From: an uncultured Verrucomicrobiota bacterium
Lineage (GTDB): Bacteria > Verrucomicrobiota > Verrucomicrobiae > Opitutales > Opitutaceae
Direction of reading: 5' to 3'
DNA: 15,952 nucleotides
NCBI GenBank assembly: GCA_946481225.1
Contig: CAMLNJ010000013.1
Span: forward strand, 1-15,952
In this document: positions 1 through 8,657 of the stretch, one piece after another
Layout: the number at the start of each line of letters is the position of its first letter
Position numbering within the stretch: the first letter of the stretch is position 1
Translations under genes and position numbers: made by a program
The notes under the pieces: model-generated
Database searches by the model: none
What the model was told of the DNA's origin: nothing
The model's input: the letters and a program-made list of their open reading frames with translations, nothing else

Positions 1-3000
1 AGCTTTGCCAAGTGTAGTGGAAATTGTCCGACGCATCCCAGATGTCCGCGCCGGAAGCGGTCATGCGCAGCGTGGAGCCGCCGCCATCGGCCGTCCCGGC
101 GCTGCCGGAGAAACCGACGGTGCCGATGTCCTGGGACGCCCAGGGCGCGGCGAGGGCGTGGGCCGTGCCGTTGGCGAGAGCGAGGACATCGGACGCGGGC
201 AGGGCGCCGCTGTAGATCCGGAAGTCGTCGATGCGGCCGTCGAGGTAGGGATCGGCGGACTGGGAGCGTCCGAGCCAGTTCTGGGTGGTGGAGCCGAGGT
301 CGAGGGGCGTGAGGGCGAGGGCGGCGTTGCGGCCGACCTCGACGCCGTTGACGTAGAGGACGCCGAGATCGCCGGAGAGCGTGACGGCGACATGGGTCCA
401 TGCTCCGGTGGGGAGAGGCGCGGCGCCGTCGATGCGCTGCTCGCCGGGGACGCCCGAGGTGGTGATGGCGAAACGGACGACGCCGGTAGCGCCGTTCGGG
501 GTGAGGAACATGTTCACGTTGGCGCCGGTGCCGAAGTCGAAGACGCGCGAGCCGGCGGTGGCGGCGTCGAGGTGGACCCAGGTGGCGACGGTGAAGTTGT
601 TGAGACCCGAGACGACGCCGGCGGGCAGGCTCAGGTGGTCGTTGGCGCCGTCGAGATCGATGGCGTTGCCGCCGCGGCCGGCGGCGCTGCGGAGTGCGCC
701 GTTGACGAGCGTGGCGTGCCGGCTCTGGCCGCTCGCGTCGGCGGTCGTGGTCGAGGTGGACGCGGTCGCCTCGTTGAACATCAGGAGGGTTTGCAGGGTG
801 GCCGAACCTCCGATCGCGGCGACGGGGGCGGAGGCGGGGCTTTCGCCGCCCGCGTTGGCGGCGGTGACGACGTAGTAGTAGGTCGTGCCGCCGGAGACGG
901 CGGAGTCGGTGTAGGTGGTCGCGGCGAGGCCGGAGGCGAGGTCGGTGTAGGGACCGCCGACTTGGGTGGCGCGCCTGACCCGGTAAACCACTTCGCCGGC
1001 GGAGGCGTTCCAGTTGAGCACGACCTGGGCGCCGGAGCTCGCGGCGAGGCCGGTGGGCGCGGCGGGCGGCTCGGGGACGGGGGGCGCCTCGAGCGTGAGG
1101 GCGGCGCCGGTATAGGTGACGGTGAGGTCCGCCGGGGTGTCGGCGGTTCCGGAGCCGTGGCCCGGGCGCACGAAGACGACGCGGAAGGTGCGCTGCGCGA
1201 GCATGCCGGGGAACGAGCCGGTGCGGGCGCCAATGGTCAGGGTCCTGGCGGTGTCGTCCCAGGTGAAGGGGATGGTCGCGTGGACGCCCGACTCGTAGTT
1301 GTAGTTGTCGCCCTCGTCCTCGTAGAGCGTGAACGAGCCGTTCGCACCGGGATAGACGCGCAGCTCGATGGGATCGACCTTCTCCATGGCGTATTGGATG
1401 GAGGGGCCGTAGGGCAGGATAGCGCCGGCGCGGACGTAGAGCGGCATCGTTTGGATGGGCGCCGCGGCGGAGATCGTCTGGCCGCCGGCGTGGTTCGTTC
1501 CGGTCCAGAAATCGAACCAGGTGGTGCCGGCGGGCAGGTAAAGGTTGCGGCTGGTCGCTCCGGCGGTGGTGACGGGATTCACCAGCAGCGAGGGACCGAA
1601 CATGAACTGGTTGCCGATGTTGTTCACCTGGGGATCGGCGCGGAAGTCCATCACCAGCGGGCGCATCATGGTGTAGCCCTCGTCGGTCACCCTCCATGCC
1701 TGCGAGTAGATGTAGGGCATCAGGCGATAGCGGAGGTTGATGTAATCGATCAGGATGGGCTGGGTGGCGGTCGGGAAGCGCCAGACCTCCTTCGCGTAGG
1801 CCGTGCCGTGGACGCGGAACATCGGGTTGAACGCGCCGTATTGGAACCAGCGGGTGAAGAGCTCGGCGTAGCTCGCCGTGGACGGATCGCCGCTGAAGAA
1901 ACCGCCGATGTCGGTGTTCCAATAGGGGATGCCCGTGGCGGTGAAATTCAGGCCGGAGGGTATCTGCTTGGCGAATACGTCCCAGTTGCCCTGGATGTCG
2001 CCGGACCAGGTGACGGCGGCGTTGCGCTGCTGGCCGGCGTAGGCGGAGCGGGTGAGGATGAAGACGCGTTTGTCCGAGGTCTCCGCGCGGTGGCCCTGGG
2101 CGACGGCGGTCGTCTCCATCAGCGGGTAGGCGTTGTAGACGGTGGCGCCGGATCCGAGGCCGGTGTTGAAGGTGCGGAACTCGCCCCAGTTGCCGCTGAA
2201 CTCCGCCTCCGAGGCGTCGAGCCACCAGCCGTCCACGCCCTTGGAGAAGATTTTTTCGGAGATCTGGTTCCAGTAGACCGAGCGCGCGGCCGAATTGAAG
2301 GGATCGAGCCATTTGCCCTGGCCGGCGGGGAAGACGTAGGGGATGGCGGGGTTGAACACGCCGTTCACCGCCTCGAGTTCCTGGAGATTGGGAATGCTTA
2401 CCCCGCCGCTGGTGACGTCGAACTTCGCCCAGACGGAGATGATCAGATGCACGTTGTCGGCGTGGAGCGTGTTCATCATGCCGACGGGATCGGGGAAGCG
2501 CACAGGATCGAACAGATGCGAGCCCCAGCCGGTGTTGGCGGGATTGGCCTGATCGAGGTCGGGCCAGTAGCGCCAGTCCTGCACCACGCCGTCGAGCGGG
2601 ATGCCGAGCGCGCGATATTGGGCGGCCACATCCAGGATCTCCTGCTGGGTCTGGTAACGCTCCTTGCTTTGCCAAAGGCCCCAGGCCCACTTGCCGAACA
2701 TCGGGGCGTCGCCGGTGAGGGTGCGATAGCCGGCGATGGCGGCGTCTGGTTCGGGTCCGTAGCAGAAATAGTAGTTAACTTCGTCGCCCGCCTCGGAGCT
2801 CCAGGAGAGTTTGCCGGCGGTGGTCTTGGCGACGTCGACGGTGGTGACGGCCGGGTTGTCCCAAAGGACGGAGTAGCCCTGGTTTGAGAGCATGACGGGC
2901 ACGCCCACATACTCGTTTTTCTGCTGGAGAGTGACGCTCTGGCCGACCCAGTTCATGACGGTGGACTGGTGCTGGCCGAGGCCGTAGATCGCCTCGCCCG

Positions 3001-4231
3001 AGGCGAGGTCGAAGGTCTGTTTCACGACATGGCTCGCGACGGGCGGGTTGCCGCCGACGAGGGTCGGCGAAAGGGCGGTGCCGGAGGCGGACTCCGCGAG
3101 GATGGGCGTGCTCAGCGGGTCAAAGAAACGCACCCGCCCGCTCGGGGTGTCCACGCGGGCGACGAGACGCGAGGTGGTGAGCAAGAGGTGGTCGCCGTTG
3201 TTCTGGAACTGCCACGCCACCGAGGCGGGGCTGGCGTTCACTGCGAGGCTGGAGGTCGAGGGCAGGGAGAAGGCCGGCGTGTGCCGGACCCGGGCGATGC
3301 GTTCGCCCCAGATCTCGACGCGGGTGAGGCCGGTGGAGGTGGTGAGCGTGATGCCGGTGGCGTCCTGGCTGATCGTGCCGGGCACGGGGCCGGGCGTGGT
3401 GTCGGGCTCGGCGGCGAGGGTGACGTCGTTGAAGGTGGTGCCGAAGCGGATCTCGTCCCATGCGGCGGAGTTGCCGTCGTAGTCGGAGAGGGCGAGGCGG
3501 TCGAAGGTGATGTCCTTGCCGGTGACGGACACTCCTCCCGCGGGATCGTTCGCGCCGAGGACAGGATCGAGCCAGACCGTGACCTTGTCGCTGGCGGCGG
3601 TCGCGCTGAGCTCGAACTTTACCACAAACAGATGCACGCCGGTGTTCGCCGCGACGCCGGTGGTGGTGTAGGCGTTGTCGACGCCGAAGTTATATTGGGT
3701 GCCGGGCTGGCCGCCGTTGGTGGTGATGCCGGCGTCGAAGTTGCGCACGCCGTCGGCGGTGCTTCCATCGTAGAGGGCAAGTGTCTGATAAACGGTGGAG
3801 CCGCTCACCTCCTGGCCGCTCTGGAAGAGAAAGCTCAGGTAAACCGTGCCGGTGGTGGACGCGGTGACCTTGGTCGAGCTGTCGAGCAGGCGAAAGGTGC
3901 GGCCGCTGTTGGCGGCGGCGATCTCGCCGCCGAGGGTGCTGGTGGCGACGCCGGCCCGGTCTCCGCTCGATCCAAGGTAGAGCGGGTCGGAGTAGGCCAG
4001 GGAACCGGCGACGACGGCGGGCTCGGCGTTGCCGAAGTCGATGTCGGTCCAGTTGCCGGTGTAGCCGGCGACGGCCGGGCTGGTCGTGGAGGGAAGCCTG
4101 CCGGGGGCGTAGCCGGAAAACGACTCGGCGCCGAGCAGGGCGGCGTGAGCGGCCGGGGCGAGGGCCAAGGCGGCCAGCGAAAGGACGAGGCCTTTCACAC
4201 GGGGGTTCAGGCCAGAGGGGATGGTTGTCAT
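1..4231 (-). CDS. Secreted multidomain GH31 glycosidase, alpha-xylosidase-like (C-terminus beyond window)
   Basis: An unbroken minus-strand frame gives 1410 residues from the ATG at 4231 to the window edge with no stop, so the 3' end is missing. Residues 1-30 are a Sec signal peptide ending AHA. Residues 31-265 form a module nearly identical to the upstream PEP-CTERM protein. About 285-1045 is the GH31 enzyme: a mutarotase-like N-domain, then a barrel with DGWWLDASEAE (nucleophile Asp672) and WSGDI (acid/base Asp745). About 1054-1138 is a fibronectin type III domain, 1145-1350 a LamG jellyroll, and a further beta-sandwich-type module (GADIWDASDNFHYTW) begins before the edge. In GH31, these active-site sequences resemble xyloglucan-processing alpha-xylosidases; alpha-glucosidase activity cannot be excluded. 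No PA14 insert is visible. The protein probably acts outside the cytoplasm on plant polysaccharide. The family call is firm and the substrate is inferred. Confidence 0.9.
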   Translation of the reverse strand, partial: MTTIPSGLNPRVKGLVLSLAALALAPAAHAALLGAESFSGYAPGRLPSTTSPAVAGYTGNWTDIDFGNAEPAVVAGSLAYSDPLYLGSSGDRAGVATSTLGGEIAAANSGRTFRLLDSSTKVTASTTGTVYLSFLFQSGQEVSGSTVYQTLALYDGSTADGVRNFDAGITTNGGQPGTQYNFGVDNAYTTTGVAANTGVHLFVVKFELSATAASDKVTVWLDPVLGANDPAGGVSVTGKDITFDRLALSDYDGNSAAWDEIRFGTTFNDVTLAAEPDTTPGPVPGTISQDATGITLTTSTGLTRVEIWGERIARVRHTPAFSLPSTSSLAVNASPASVAWQFQNNGDHLLLTTSRLVARVDTPSGRVRFFDPLSTPILAESASGTALSPTLVGGNPPVASHVVKQTFDLASGEAIYGLGQHQSTVMNWVGQSVTLQQKNEYVGVPVMLSNQGYSVLWDNPAVTTVDVAKTTAGKLSWSSEAGDEVNYYFCYGPEPDAAIAGYRTLTGDAPMFGKWAWGLWQSKERYQTQQEILDVAAQYRALGIPLDGVVQDWRYWPDLDQANPANTGWGSHLFDPVRFPDPVGMMNTLHADNVHLIISVWAKFDVTSGGVSIPNLQELEAVNGVFNPAIPYVFPAGQGKWLDPFNSAARSVYWNQISEKIFSKGVDGWWLDASEAEFSGNWGEFRTFNTGLGSGATVYNAYPLMETTAVAQGHRAETSDKRVFILTRSAYAGQQRNAAVTWSGDIQGNWDVFAKQIPSGLNFTATGIPYWNTDIGGFFSGDPSTASYAELFTRWFQYGAFNPMFRVHGTAYAKEVWRFPTATQPILIDYINLRYRLMPYIYSQAWRVTDEGYTMMRPLVMDFRADPQVNNIGNQFMFGPSLLVNPVTTAGATSRNLYLPAGTTWFDFWTGTNHAGGQTISAAAPIQTMPLYVRAGAILPYGPSIQYAMEKVDPIELRVYPGANGSFTLYEDEGDNYNYESGVHATIPFTWDDTARTLTIGARTGSFPGMLAQRTFRVVFVRPGHGSGTADTPADLTVTYTGAALTLEAPPVPEPPAAPTGLAASSGAQVVLNWNASAGEVVYRVRRATQVGGPYTDLASGLAATTYTDSAVSGGTTYYYVVTAANAGGESPASAPVAAIGGSATLQTLLMFNEATASTSTTTADASGQSRHATLVNGALRSAAGRGGNAIDLDGANDHLSLPAGVVSGLNNFTVATWVHLDAATAGSRVFDFGTGANVNMFLTPNGATGVVRFAITTSGVPGEQRIDGAAPLPTGAWTHVAVTLSGDLGVLYVNGVEVGRNAALALTPLDLGSTTQNWLGRSQSADPYLDGRIDDFRIYSGALPASDVLALANGTAHALAAPWASQDIGTVGFSGSAGTADGGGSTLRMTASGADIWDASDNFHYTWQS

Positions 4232-4290
4232 GGCAAAATGGGGGCGCCTTTCGTATTTGGATCTTAATGACGCAGGATCCTGCCGTCGGC

Positions 4291-4352
4291 CGGGCGTCTC
4301 GGAGCGCCCGACCAGCGGTCGGGCCTACACCGGGGAGGCGCGGAATCCGCGC
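4291..4352. repeat. Degenerate copy of palindromic repeat family C in GH31 leader
   Basis: The stem GCCCGACC (4306-4313) and GGTCGGGC (4317-4324) around a 3-base loop, followed by CTACA, matches the two fuller family C copies at 11226-11272 and 14696-14760. A competing stem CGGGCG/CGCCCG (4291-4296 with 4305-4310) overlaps it, and a second hairpin GCGCGG-AAT-CCGCGC lies at 4338-4352. The left end TGTAGGC of other copies is missing, so this copy is partial. It lies about 80-120 bases upstream of the GH31 start, probably in its leader or promoter region. Confidence 0.6.
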
Positions 4353-4498
4353 GCCAGACCAGCGAGAGCGCAAATGGGATGAATCGGCGGGAGAAAAGAC
4401 CGCGAGCGGGATTACGGAGCGGACAAACAACGACGAGGAAGAGATGCGCGCAGGGGAAACGGACGGACGCACGCGAAAGACGTGCATGGAGAGACAGA

Positions 4499-4527
4499 CC
4501 GCCCCGGCCGATGGGTGGCCGGGGCGG
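4499..4527 (-). terminator. Terminator-like hairpin after PEP-CTERM gene
   Basis: Perfect 11-base inverted arms (4499-4509 and 4517-4527, CCGCCCCGGCC and its complement) enclose a 7-base loop, 43 bases past the PEP-CTERM stop codon. On the minus strand the stem is followed by a pyrimidine-rich, moderately T-rich run (TCTGTCTCTCC). The position and stem strength fit transcription termination; the weak T tract keeps confidence moderate. Confidence 0.65.
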
Positions 4528-4570
4528 CATGGAAGGAAACAAACCTGATCCGGGCAGTGGTCGGGGCCGA

Positions 4571-5461
4571 TCAGGCGGCGGACCGACGGCTGCGGCGCAG
4601 GCCGACGGCGGCCAGGCCGGCGAGGCCCGCGAGCGCGGCGAAAGCGGAGGGCTCGGGGACGGCGGTAACAGAATCAAAGGTGGTGCCCCAGCGGATCTCG
4701 TCCCAAGCGGCGGAGTTGCCCTCGTAGTCGGAGAAGCCCAAGCGGTCGAATTGGATGGTCTTGCCGCTGACGCTGGTGCCGCCAAGGGGTTCGCCGCCAC
4801 CGAGCGTGGGGTCGATCCAGACGGTGACGGAGTCCGCGCCGACCGTGGCGGACAGGTCGAATTTCACCACAAACAGACGGACGGCGGTGTTCGCCGCCAC
4901 GCCGGTGCTGGTGTAGGCCTCGTTGGCGCCGAAGTTGTATTGGGTGCCGGGCTGGCCGCCGTTCATGGTGAGGCCCGCCGTGAAGTTGCGGTTGGCGTCC
5001 GCCGTGTTGGTGTTATAAAGATCCAACATCTGATAGGTCGAAGCGCCGGTCTGCTGGCCGCTCTGGAAGAGAAAGCTGAAGTAGCGGGTGCCAACGGTGG
5101 AGTTGGTGACGGCAAGCGAGCTGTCGAGGAGCCGGAAAACACGGCCGCTGTCATTGGCGTCGATTTCACCGCCGCCCGGATTAACGGGAACGGTGACACT
5201 GTCCCCGCTCGAGCCGAGATAGAGCGGATCGGAGTAAGTCAGAGAACCGGCGGTGACGGCGGGTTCCTGATCGCCGAAGTCGATATCGGTCCAATTACCG
5301 GTATAACCGGTGACGGCGGGCGAGGTCGTGGAGGGGAGCTCGCCCAAGGTGTAGCCGGAGAAGGAATCGTGGCTGAGGAGGGTGGCGTGAGCGACAGAGC
5401 CGCCGATGACGGAGATCGCGAGGAGGGCGCCCAAGTTGTGGGGTAGGTGCTTGTAGTTCAT
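4571..5461 (-). CDS. PEP-CTERM sorting domain protein sharing a module with the GH31 enzyme
   Basis: The protein has 296 residues from the ATG at 5461. An in-frame start 90 bases upstream is less likely because it would bury the signal peptide (MNYKHLPHNLGALLAISVIG, then a cut after AHA). The mature part (about 27-262) is a single beta-rich module starting LLSHDSFSGYTLGELPSTTS and ending WDEIRWGTTFDSVT. It matches residues 31-265 of the downstream GH31 protein at roughly two thirds or more identity by eye. The C-terminal 29 residues are a classic PEP-CTERM signal: VPEPS, a hydrophobic Ala/Leu/Gly helix, then RRSRR. In other bacteria such proteins are processed by an exosortase and released or displayed at the surface; no exosortase is in this window. 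No catalytic motif is visible, and the module may be a LamG-like carbohydrate-binding fold (inference). Confidence 0.85.
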   Translation of the reverse strand: MNYKHLPHNLGALLAISVIGGSVAHATLLSHDSFSGYTLGELPSTTSPAVTGYTGNWTDIDFGDQEPAVTAGSLTYSDPLYLGSSGDSVTVPVNPGGGEIDANDSGRVFRLLDSSLAVTNSTVGTRYFSFLFQSGQQTGASTYQMLDLYNTNTADANRNFTAGLTMNGGQPGTQYNFGANEAYTSTGVAANTAVRLFVVKFDLSATVGADSVTVWIDPTLGGGEPLGGTSVSGKTIQFDRLGFSDYEGNSAAWDEIRWGTTFDSVTAVPEPSAFAALAGLAGLAAVGLRRSRRSAA

Positions 5462-5559
5462 TCTTTTGTGGTAGTTGGAAGGACTCGGCCTTGGCTGCGA
5501 AGAGCAAGCGGGTCCGCGCAAGAAGCGAAATGGAGCCCTCGAACCCGACATCGGTTTCT

Positions 5560-5594
5560 AAAAAATTCGCTCCCCACCCTTCCTGCGGGCGGGG
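5560..5594 (-). terminator. Rho-independent terminator of the sigma/kinase operon
   Basis: On the minus strand an 8-bp stem CCCCGCCC/GGGTGGGG (one G-T wobble, 7-base loop; arms 5587-5594 and 5572-5579) is followed after six bases by TTTTTT (5565-5560). It begins about 31 bases after the kinase stop codon. The order of stem and T run fits termination of the minus-strand operon and insulates the PEP-CTERM gene downstream. Confidence 0.75.
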
Positions 5595-5624
5595 GCGGAC
5601 GGGAGACGGCCCGACGAACCGTTC

Positions 5625-7874
5625 TTATCGGGTGCCGGGTTCTCGCCGCGCCTCGGGCGCGAGAGTCCGCTCCGCCTCACGGACAAGGACGCGGGCGTTG
5701 ATCCAGTCGAACCAGAAGCCTTCGCGGCCGCCGGTCCGCGAGAGGGTGCCGTCGGGACGGGAGCCGGAGATCTCGCGGGCTTGCGCGAGGGCCCACGCGG
5801 CCTCTTCACGTCGGCCGAGCCGATCAAAAGAGAGCGCGAGGATGGCCAACGTGGCGGCCCGGCGGGGGAGATTCTCGATTTGATAGGCGAGGCAGCGCTC
5901 CGCCCATGCGCTGGCGGGGCCGGGGCGCTCGCACCGGTATTCGAAGAGAGCGAGGGAGAAGGCGCTCCACGCCGACATGTGCGCGTCTCGATCACCCGAC
6001 GGTCCGACGGGGGAAAGATTGCCACGAACCCGGTCGGCCAAGGGGACGAGCTGCTCCAGTATCCCGGCGTCGGCGGGCCTGAGGAGCGCGGCTTTGATCA
6101 CCTGCTCAGCGACCACGACGTTCTCGGTTTTTCCGAAACGCCGCAGCGTCAGTTCGCGGAAATGGCGATAACGCTCCTCGTCGCCGGCCTCGCAAATAGT
6201 GGCGACGGCGGGCACGAACTCCCGGGAGATGACATCGGTGTCGGCGTCGTCGCATTGCGCGATGGCGATCCCGAAGGCGTGGTAGCGGACGGCGGCCTCG
6301 GGCCAACGAGCCGCCAGCGCGTGCCAGGTGCCGAGCGTGCCCATGACGTTGGCGCACTCCAGGGAGGAGGGGATGAAGGCGATGGGGGGCGAGCCGACGA
6401 GCGCGTCCGCGGCGGCCGTGTTGCCATGGGACAAGAGCACGGCGGCCTCCGAGATGCGTTCGCGGACCTCCGCGCGTTGGCGCAGGTCGGCCTCGACGGC
6501 GCGGGCTTGCTCGGCCTCTTGGCGGAGGCGCACCTGCTCGCGGCGGGCCTCGCGTTCCCGCAGAAAGAGCCAGGTCGAGGTCCCAAAACCGGCGCCCAAG
6601 GCGAGCGCGACCACGGTGCCGGTGACAAAGACGCTGCGGTTGCGGCGCATGAGCTTGCCTAGACGGTAGAACCGTCCGGCAGGATGGGCGGAGACGACTT
6701 CGTGCGAGAGACAACGTCGGACGTCCTCCGCGAGCCCGTTCGCGGTCTGGTAGCGAGCCCGCCGGTCCTGCGCCACGGCGCGAAGCACGATCCAATCGAG
6801 ATCCTCCCTGACGGAGGCAAGAAGCCTCGCGGGCGCCGTCCGACGACGGGCCGCCGCAGTCGCGAGAGTCTCCCGATTCATTTCGGCGAGCAACGCCGAG
6901 GGCGGCCGGGCCCGCCGCTCCTGGATCAGCCGTCGCAAGGCTTCCGAACCGGTGCCCGACGGACCGGCCGAAAGCTCGAACGGGGGCCGGCCGACGAGCA
7001 GTTCACAAAGCAACACCCCGAGACTGTAGATGTCGCAACGGGTGTCGACGTCGGCCCCGGTCGCCGTCGCCTGCTCGGGACTCATGTAGGACGGGGTCCC
7101 GACCAGACGAAGCCCCGCCTCGACCGGCGCGTCCTCTGGAAAATCGCCGCCAAAAGTCTTCGCGATGCCGAAGTCGATCAGCTTCGGGACCGCGTTGCCG
7201 TCGTGGAGGGTGACCAGAATGTTGTCCGGTTTTATGTCGCGGTGGATGACGCCCTTCTGGTGGGCGTGCTGGACCGCGTGGCAGATCTGAACGAAGAGCT
7301 CGAGGCGTCGGAAAATATCGAGCCGGTGCTGGTCGCAGTAGTCGGTGATCTTCGTCCCCTGGACCCACTCCATGACGAAGTAGGGCAACCCGGACGGAGT
7401 GGAGCCGGCCTCGAGCACCCGCGCGATGTTGGGGTGGTCCATGAGGGCCAGCGCGCGACGCTCCATCTCGAAACACGCGAGGCCTGCGGGCGTGTCCATG
7501 CCGGGGCGGATGATCTTCAGCGCGACCTGCCGGCGAACGGGCTCCAACTGCTCGGCCACATAAACGACGCCGCAGCCCCCTTCGCCGAGCCGGCGCAAAA
7601 GCCGGTAGTGATCGATGCGCAAGCCAAGGTTGGACGCGGCGGGGTCGTCCGAAGCGGGAATCAAAAATTCTTCCTGCGGCGCAAAGCCGAAGAATTTGTC
7701 CGCTTGCTCGTCGAGCGCCAGCAACCGCGACAACTTGCGCCTCAGCTCGGGGGAATCGGCGCAATGCTCGTCGAGGAACGCTTCGCGTTCCTCCGACGTG
7801 GCAAGCTCGCCCGCCCGCTCGAAAAGCTCCCGTTCGCGCCGGCCGGGATCGGAGATATCATCGGGTGGATTCAT
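5625..7874 (-). CDS. Transmembrane serine/threonine protein kinase (PknB-like)
   Basis: The protein has 749 residues. An N-terminal cytoplasmic segment (about 15-60, SEEREAFLDEHC) is typical of planctomycete and verrucomicrobial kinases. The kinase domain spans about 88-390: glycine loop GEGGCGVVY (97-105), catalytic Lys120 in VALK, HRDIKPDN with Asp213, DFG at 234-236, and SPEQ at 265-268 in place of APE. All key residues are present, so it should be active. One membrane helix lies at about 415-438, followed by a charged coiled-coil stretch (438-480). The last ~270 residues are helical, with loosely TPR-like character and no WD40 repeats. The ATG overlaps the sigma factor stop codon (ATGA), so the two are translationally coupled. 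The kinase presumably senses something through its C-terminal part and acts on the sigma factor or another target; the partner and signal are unknown. Confidence 0.93.
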   Translation of the reverse strand: MNPPDDISDPGRRERELFERAGELATSEEREAFLDEHCADSPELRRKLSRLLALDEQADKFFGFAPQEEFLIPASDDPAASNLGLRIDHYRLLRRLGEGGCGVVYVAEQLEPVRRQVALKIIRPGMDTPAGLACFEMERRALALMDHPNIARVLEAGSTPSGLPYFVMEWVQGTKITDYCDQHRLDIFRRLELFVQICHAVQHAHQKGVIHRDIKPDNILVTLHDGNAVPKLIDFGIAKTFGGDFPEDAPVEAGLRLVGTPSYMSPEQATATGADVDTRCDIYSLGVLLCELLVGRPPFELSAGPSGTGSEALRRLIQERRARPPSALLAEMNRETLATAAARRRTAPARLLASVREDLDWIVLRAVAQDRRARYQTANGLAEDVRRCLSHEVVSAHPAGRFYRLGKLMRRNRSVFVTGTVVALALGAGFGTSTWLFLREREARREQVRLRQEAEQARAVEADLRQRAEVRERISEAAVLLSHGNTAAADALVGSPPIAFIPSSLECANVMGTLGTWHALAARWPEAAVRYHAFGIAIAQCDDADTDVISREFVPAVATICEAGDEERYRHFRELTLRRFGKTENVVVAEQVIKAALLRPADAGILEQLVPLADRVRGNLSPVGPSGDRDAHMSAWSAFSLALFEYRCERPGPASAWAERCLAYQIENLPRRAATLAILALSFDRLGRREEAAWALAQAREISGSRPDGTLSRTGGREGFWFDWINARVLVREAERTLAPEARREPGTR

Positions 7875-8419
7875 CGCATCTCCTGGATAATTCCGAGCAG
7901 GCAGGCCCTGGCGTAGTGCCAGCGACGCTCGACGGTGCGCTCGGTCACGCCCAGATTGGCGGCGATCTCCTGATTGGTGAAACCGCCGAAAAATTTCAGC
8001 GTGACCAGACGCGCGCTCTCCGGGTCCTCGGTCGAGAAACGGGCCAGCGCCTCGTCGATCAGCAAGACGCGTTCGTCCGGCGTGGTTTCGACCACATCGA
8101 CCGGAACGGCGAGCCGCGCATGACCATGTTTCAAACTAGCCCTGCGGCGGGCGCGATCGACAAGGATGCGCCGCATCGCCTGGGCTGCGGATCGGAAAAA
8201 GTGAACCCGGTCGTTCCACGCCTGTTTATCCCGGCTCACGAGCCGTAGCCAGGCCTCGTGCACCAACGCGGTCGCCTGCAGCGTCTGGCCGGGCGGCTCG
8301 GCCGCGATGCGAGCCGAGGCGAGATGCCGCAATTCATCGTAGACGAGCGGCAACAACTCCTCCGGCGCGTGGTCGTCGCCACGCGCCATCGACTCCAGAA
8401 AATGGGTCACCTCGTTCAT
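7871..8419 (-). CDS. ECF-type RNA polymerase sigma factor
   Basis: The protein has 182 residues starting MNEVTHFLESMARGDD. An in-frame ATG 111 bases further upstream would add an unconserved Arg-rich tail, so the inner start was chosen; it also gives the usual family length. Region 2 covers about 20-95 (ELLPLVYDELRHLA, ATALVHEAWLRL, FFRSAAQAMRRILVDRARRR). Region 4 covers 125-178, with the DNA-binding helix-turn-helix TNQEIAANLGVTERTVERRW. The sequence belongs to the Sigma70_ECF family (PF07638/TIGR02999 type), which in Planctomycetes and Verrucomicrobia is often encoded beside Ser/Thr kinases instead of an anti-sigma factor. Its stop codon overlaps the kinase start by four bases, giving an operon in which the kinase probably controls sigma activity (inference). 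No anti-sigma gene is seen. Confidence 0.92.
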   Translation of the reverse strand: MNEVTHFLESMARGDDHAPEELLPLVYDELRHLASARIAAEPPGQTLQATALVHEAWLRLVSRDKQAWNDRVHFFRSAAQAMRRILVDRARRRASLKHGHARLAVPVDVVETTPDERVLLIDEALARFSTEDPESARLVTLKFFGGFTNQEIAANLGVTERTVERRWHYARACLLGIIQEMR

Positions 8420-8535
8420 GCCTCGATGGCTCAAGCGGACGATATCATGCGACCGAACGACGCGCACGGGCCGCGCGGAAAACGTGTATCGGGTCGCGGA
8501 CTTAAAAAGCTCTCGGAGAGTGTTGCGCAATCAAA

Positions 8536-8576
8536 GAACGGCCTCGGCCGAGAAACCCCGACGACCCGGGCCGTTC
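8536..8576. repeat. Inverted repeat in the divergent promoter region
   Basis: The 8-base arms GAACGGCC (8536-8543) and GGCCGTTC (8569-8576) are perfect complements separated by 25 bases. They lie in the 238-base spacer between the minus-strand sigma factor gene and the plus-strand membrane-anchored protein gene. It could be an operator or an mRNA leader hairpin, but in such GC-rich DNA it may also be chance. Confidence 0.3.
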
Positions 8577-8657
8577 CCCTTCCCTTCCCGCGCGGCCGGC
8601 GCTCTTGCCCGAACTTCTCCCTCCCGGCACTGTCCTTGAGGCTCTCCAAACCTCGCC

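Larger units (their letters stand above)
4232..4570. other. Intergenic region between PEP-CTERM gene and GH31 gene
   Basis: This 339-base spacer holds no credible gene. It contains the terminator-like hairpin of the PEP-CTERM gene (4499-4527), a cluster of small hairpins related to the dispersed palindromes (4291-4352), a 12-base perfect palindrome GCAGGATCCTGC at 4272-4283, and the start region of the GH31 gene. No clear sigma-70 promoter or Shine-Dalgarno sequence was found in front of the GH31 ATG. Confidence 0.6.

Noticed and set aside
5..2887. A 960-codon open frame on the plus strand opposite the GH31 gene
   Set aside because: Its translation is Gly/Ala/Val/Asp/Arg-rich with no motif, as expected from the reverse strand of a GC-rich gene, while the minus strand encodes an unbroken GH31 enzyme with catalytic residues.
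2969..4267. A 432-codon open frame on the plus strand
   Set aside because: It is antisense to the N-terminal part of the GH31 gene, is low-complexity and has no recognisable domain.
6684..7916. A 410-codon open frame on the plus strand
   Set aside because: It lies entirely opposite the kinase, whose minus-strand frame carries all kinase motifs.
8420..8657. Sigma-70 promoter candidate TTGCGC-N17-TTTTAA on the minus strand before the sigma factor gene
   Set aside because: Only three of six matches in each box, which is not better than chance.
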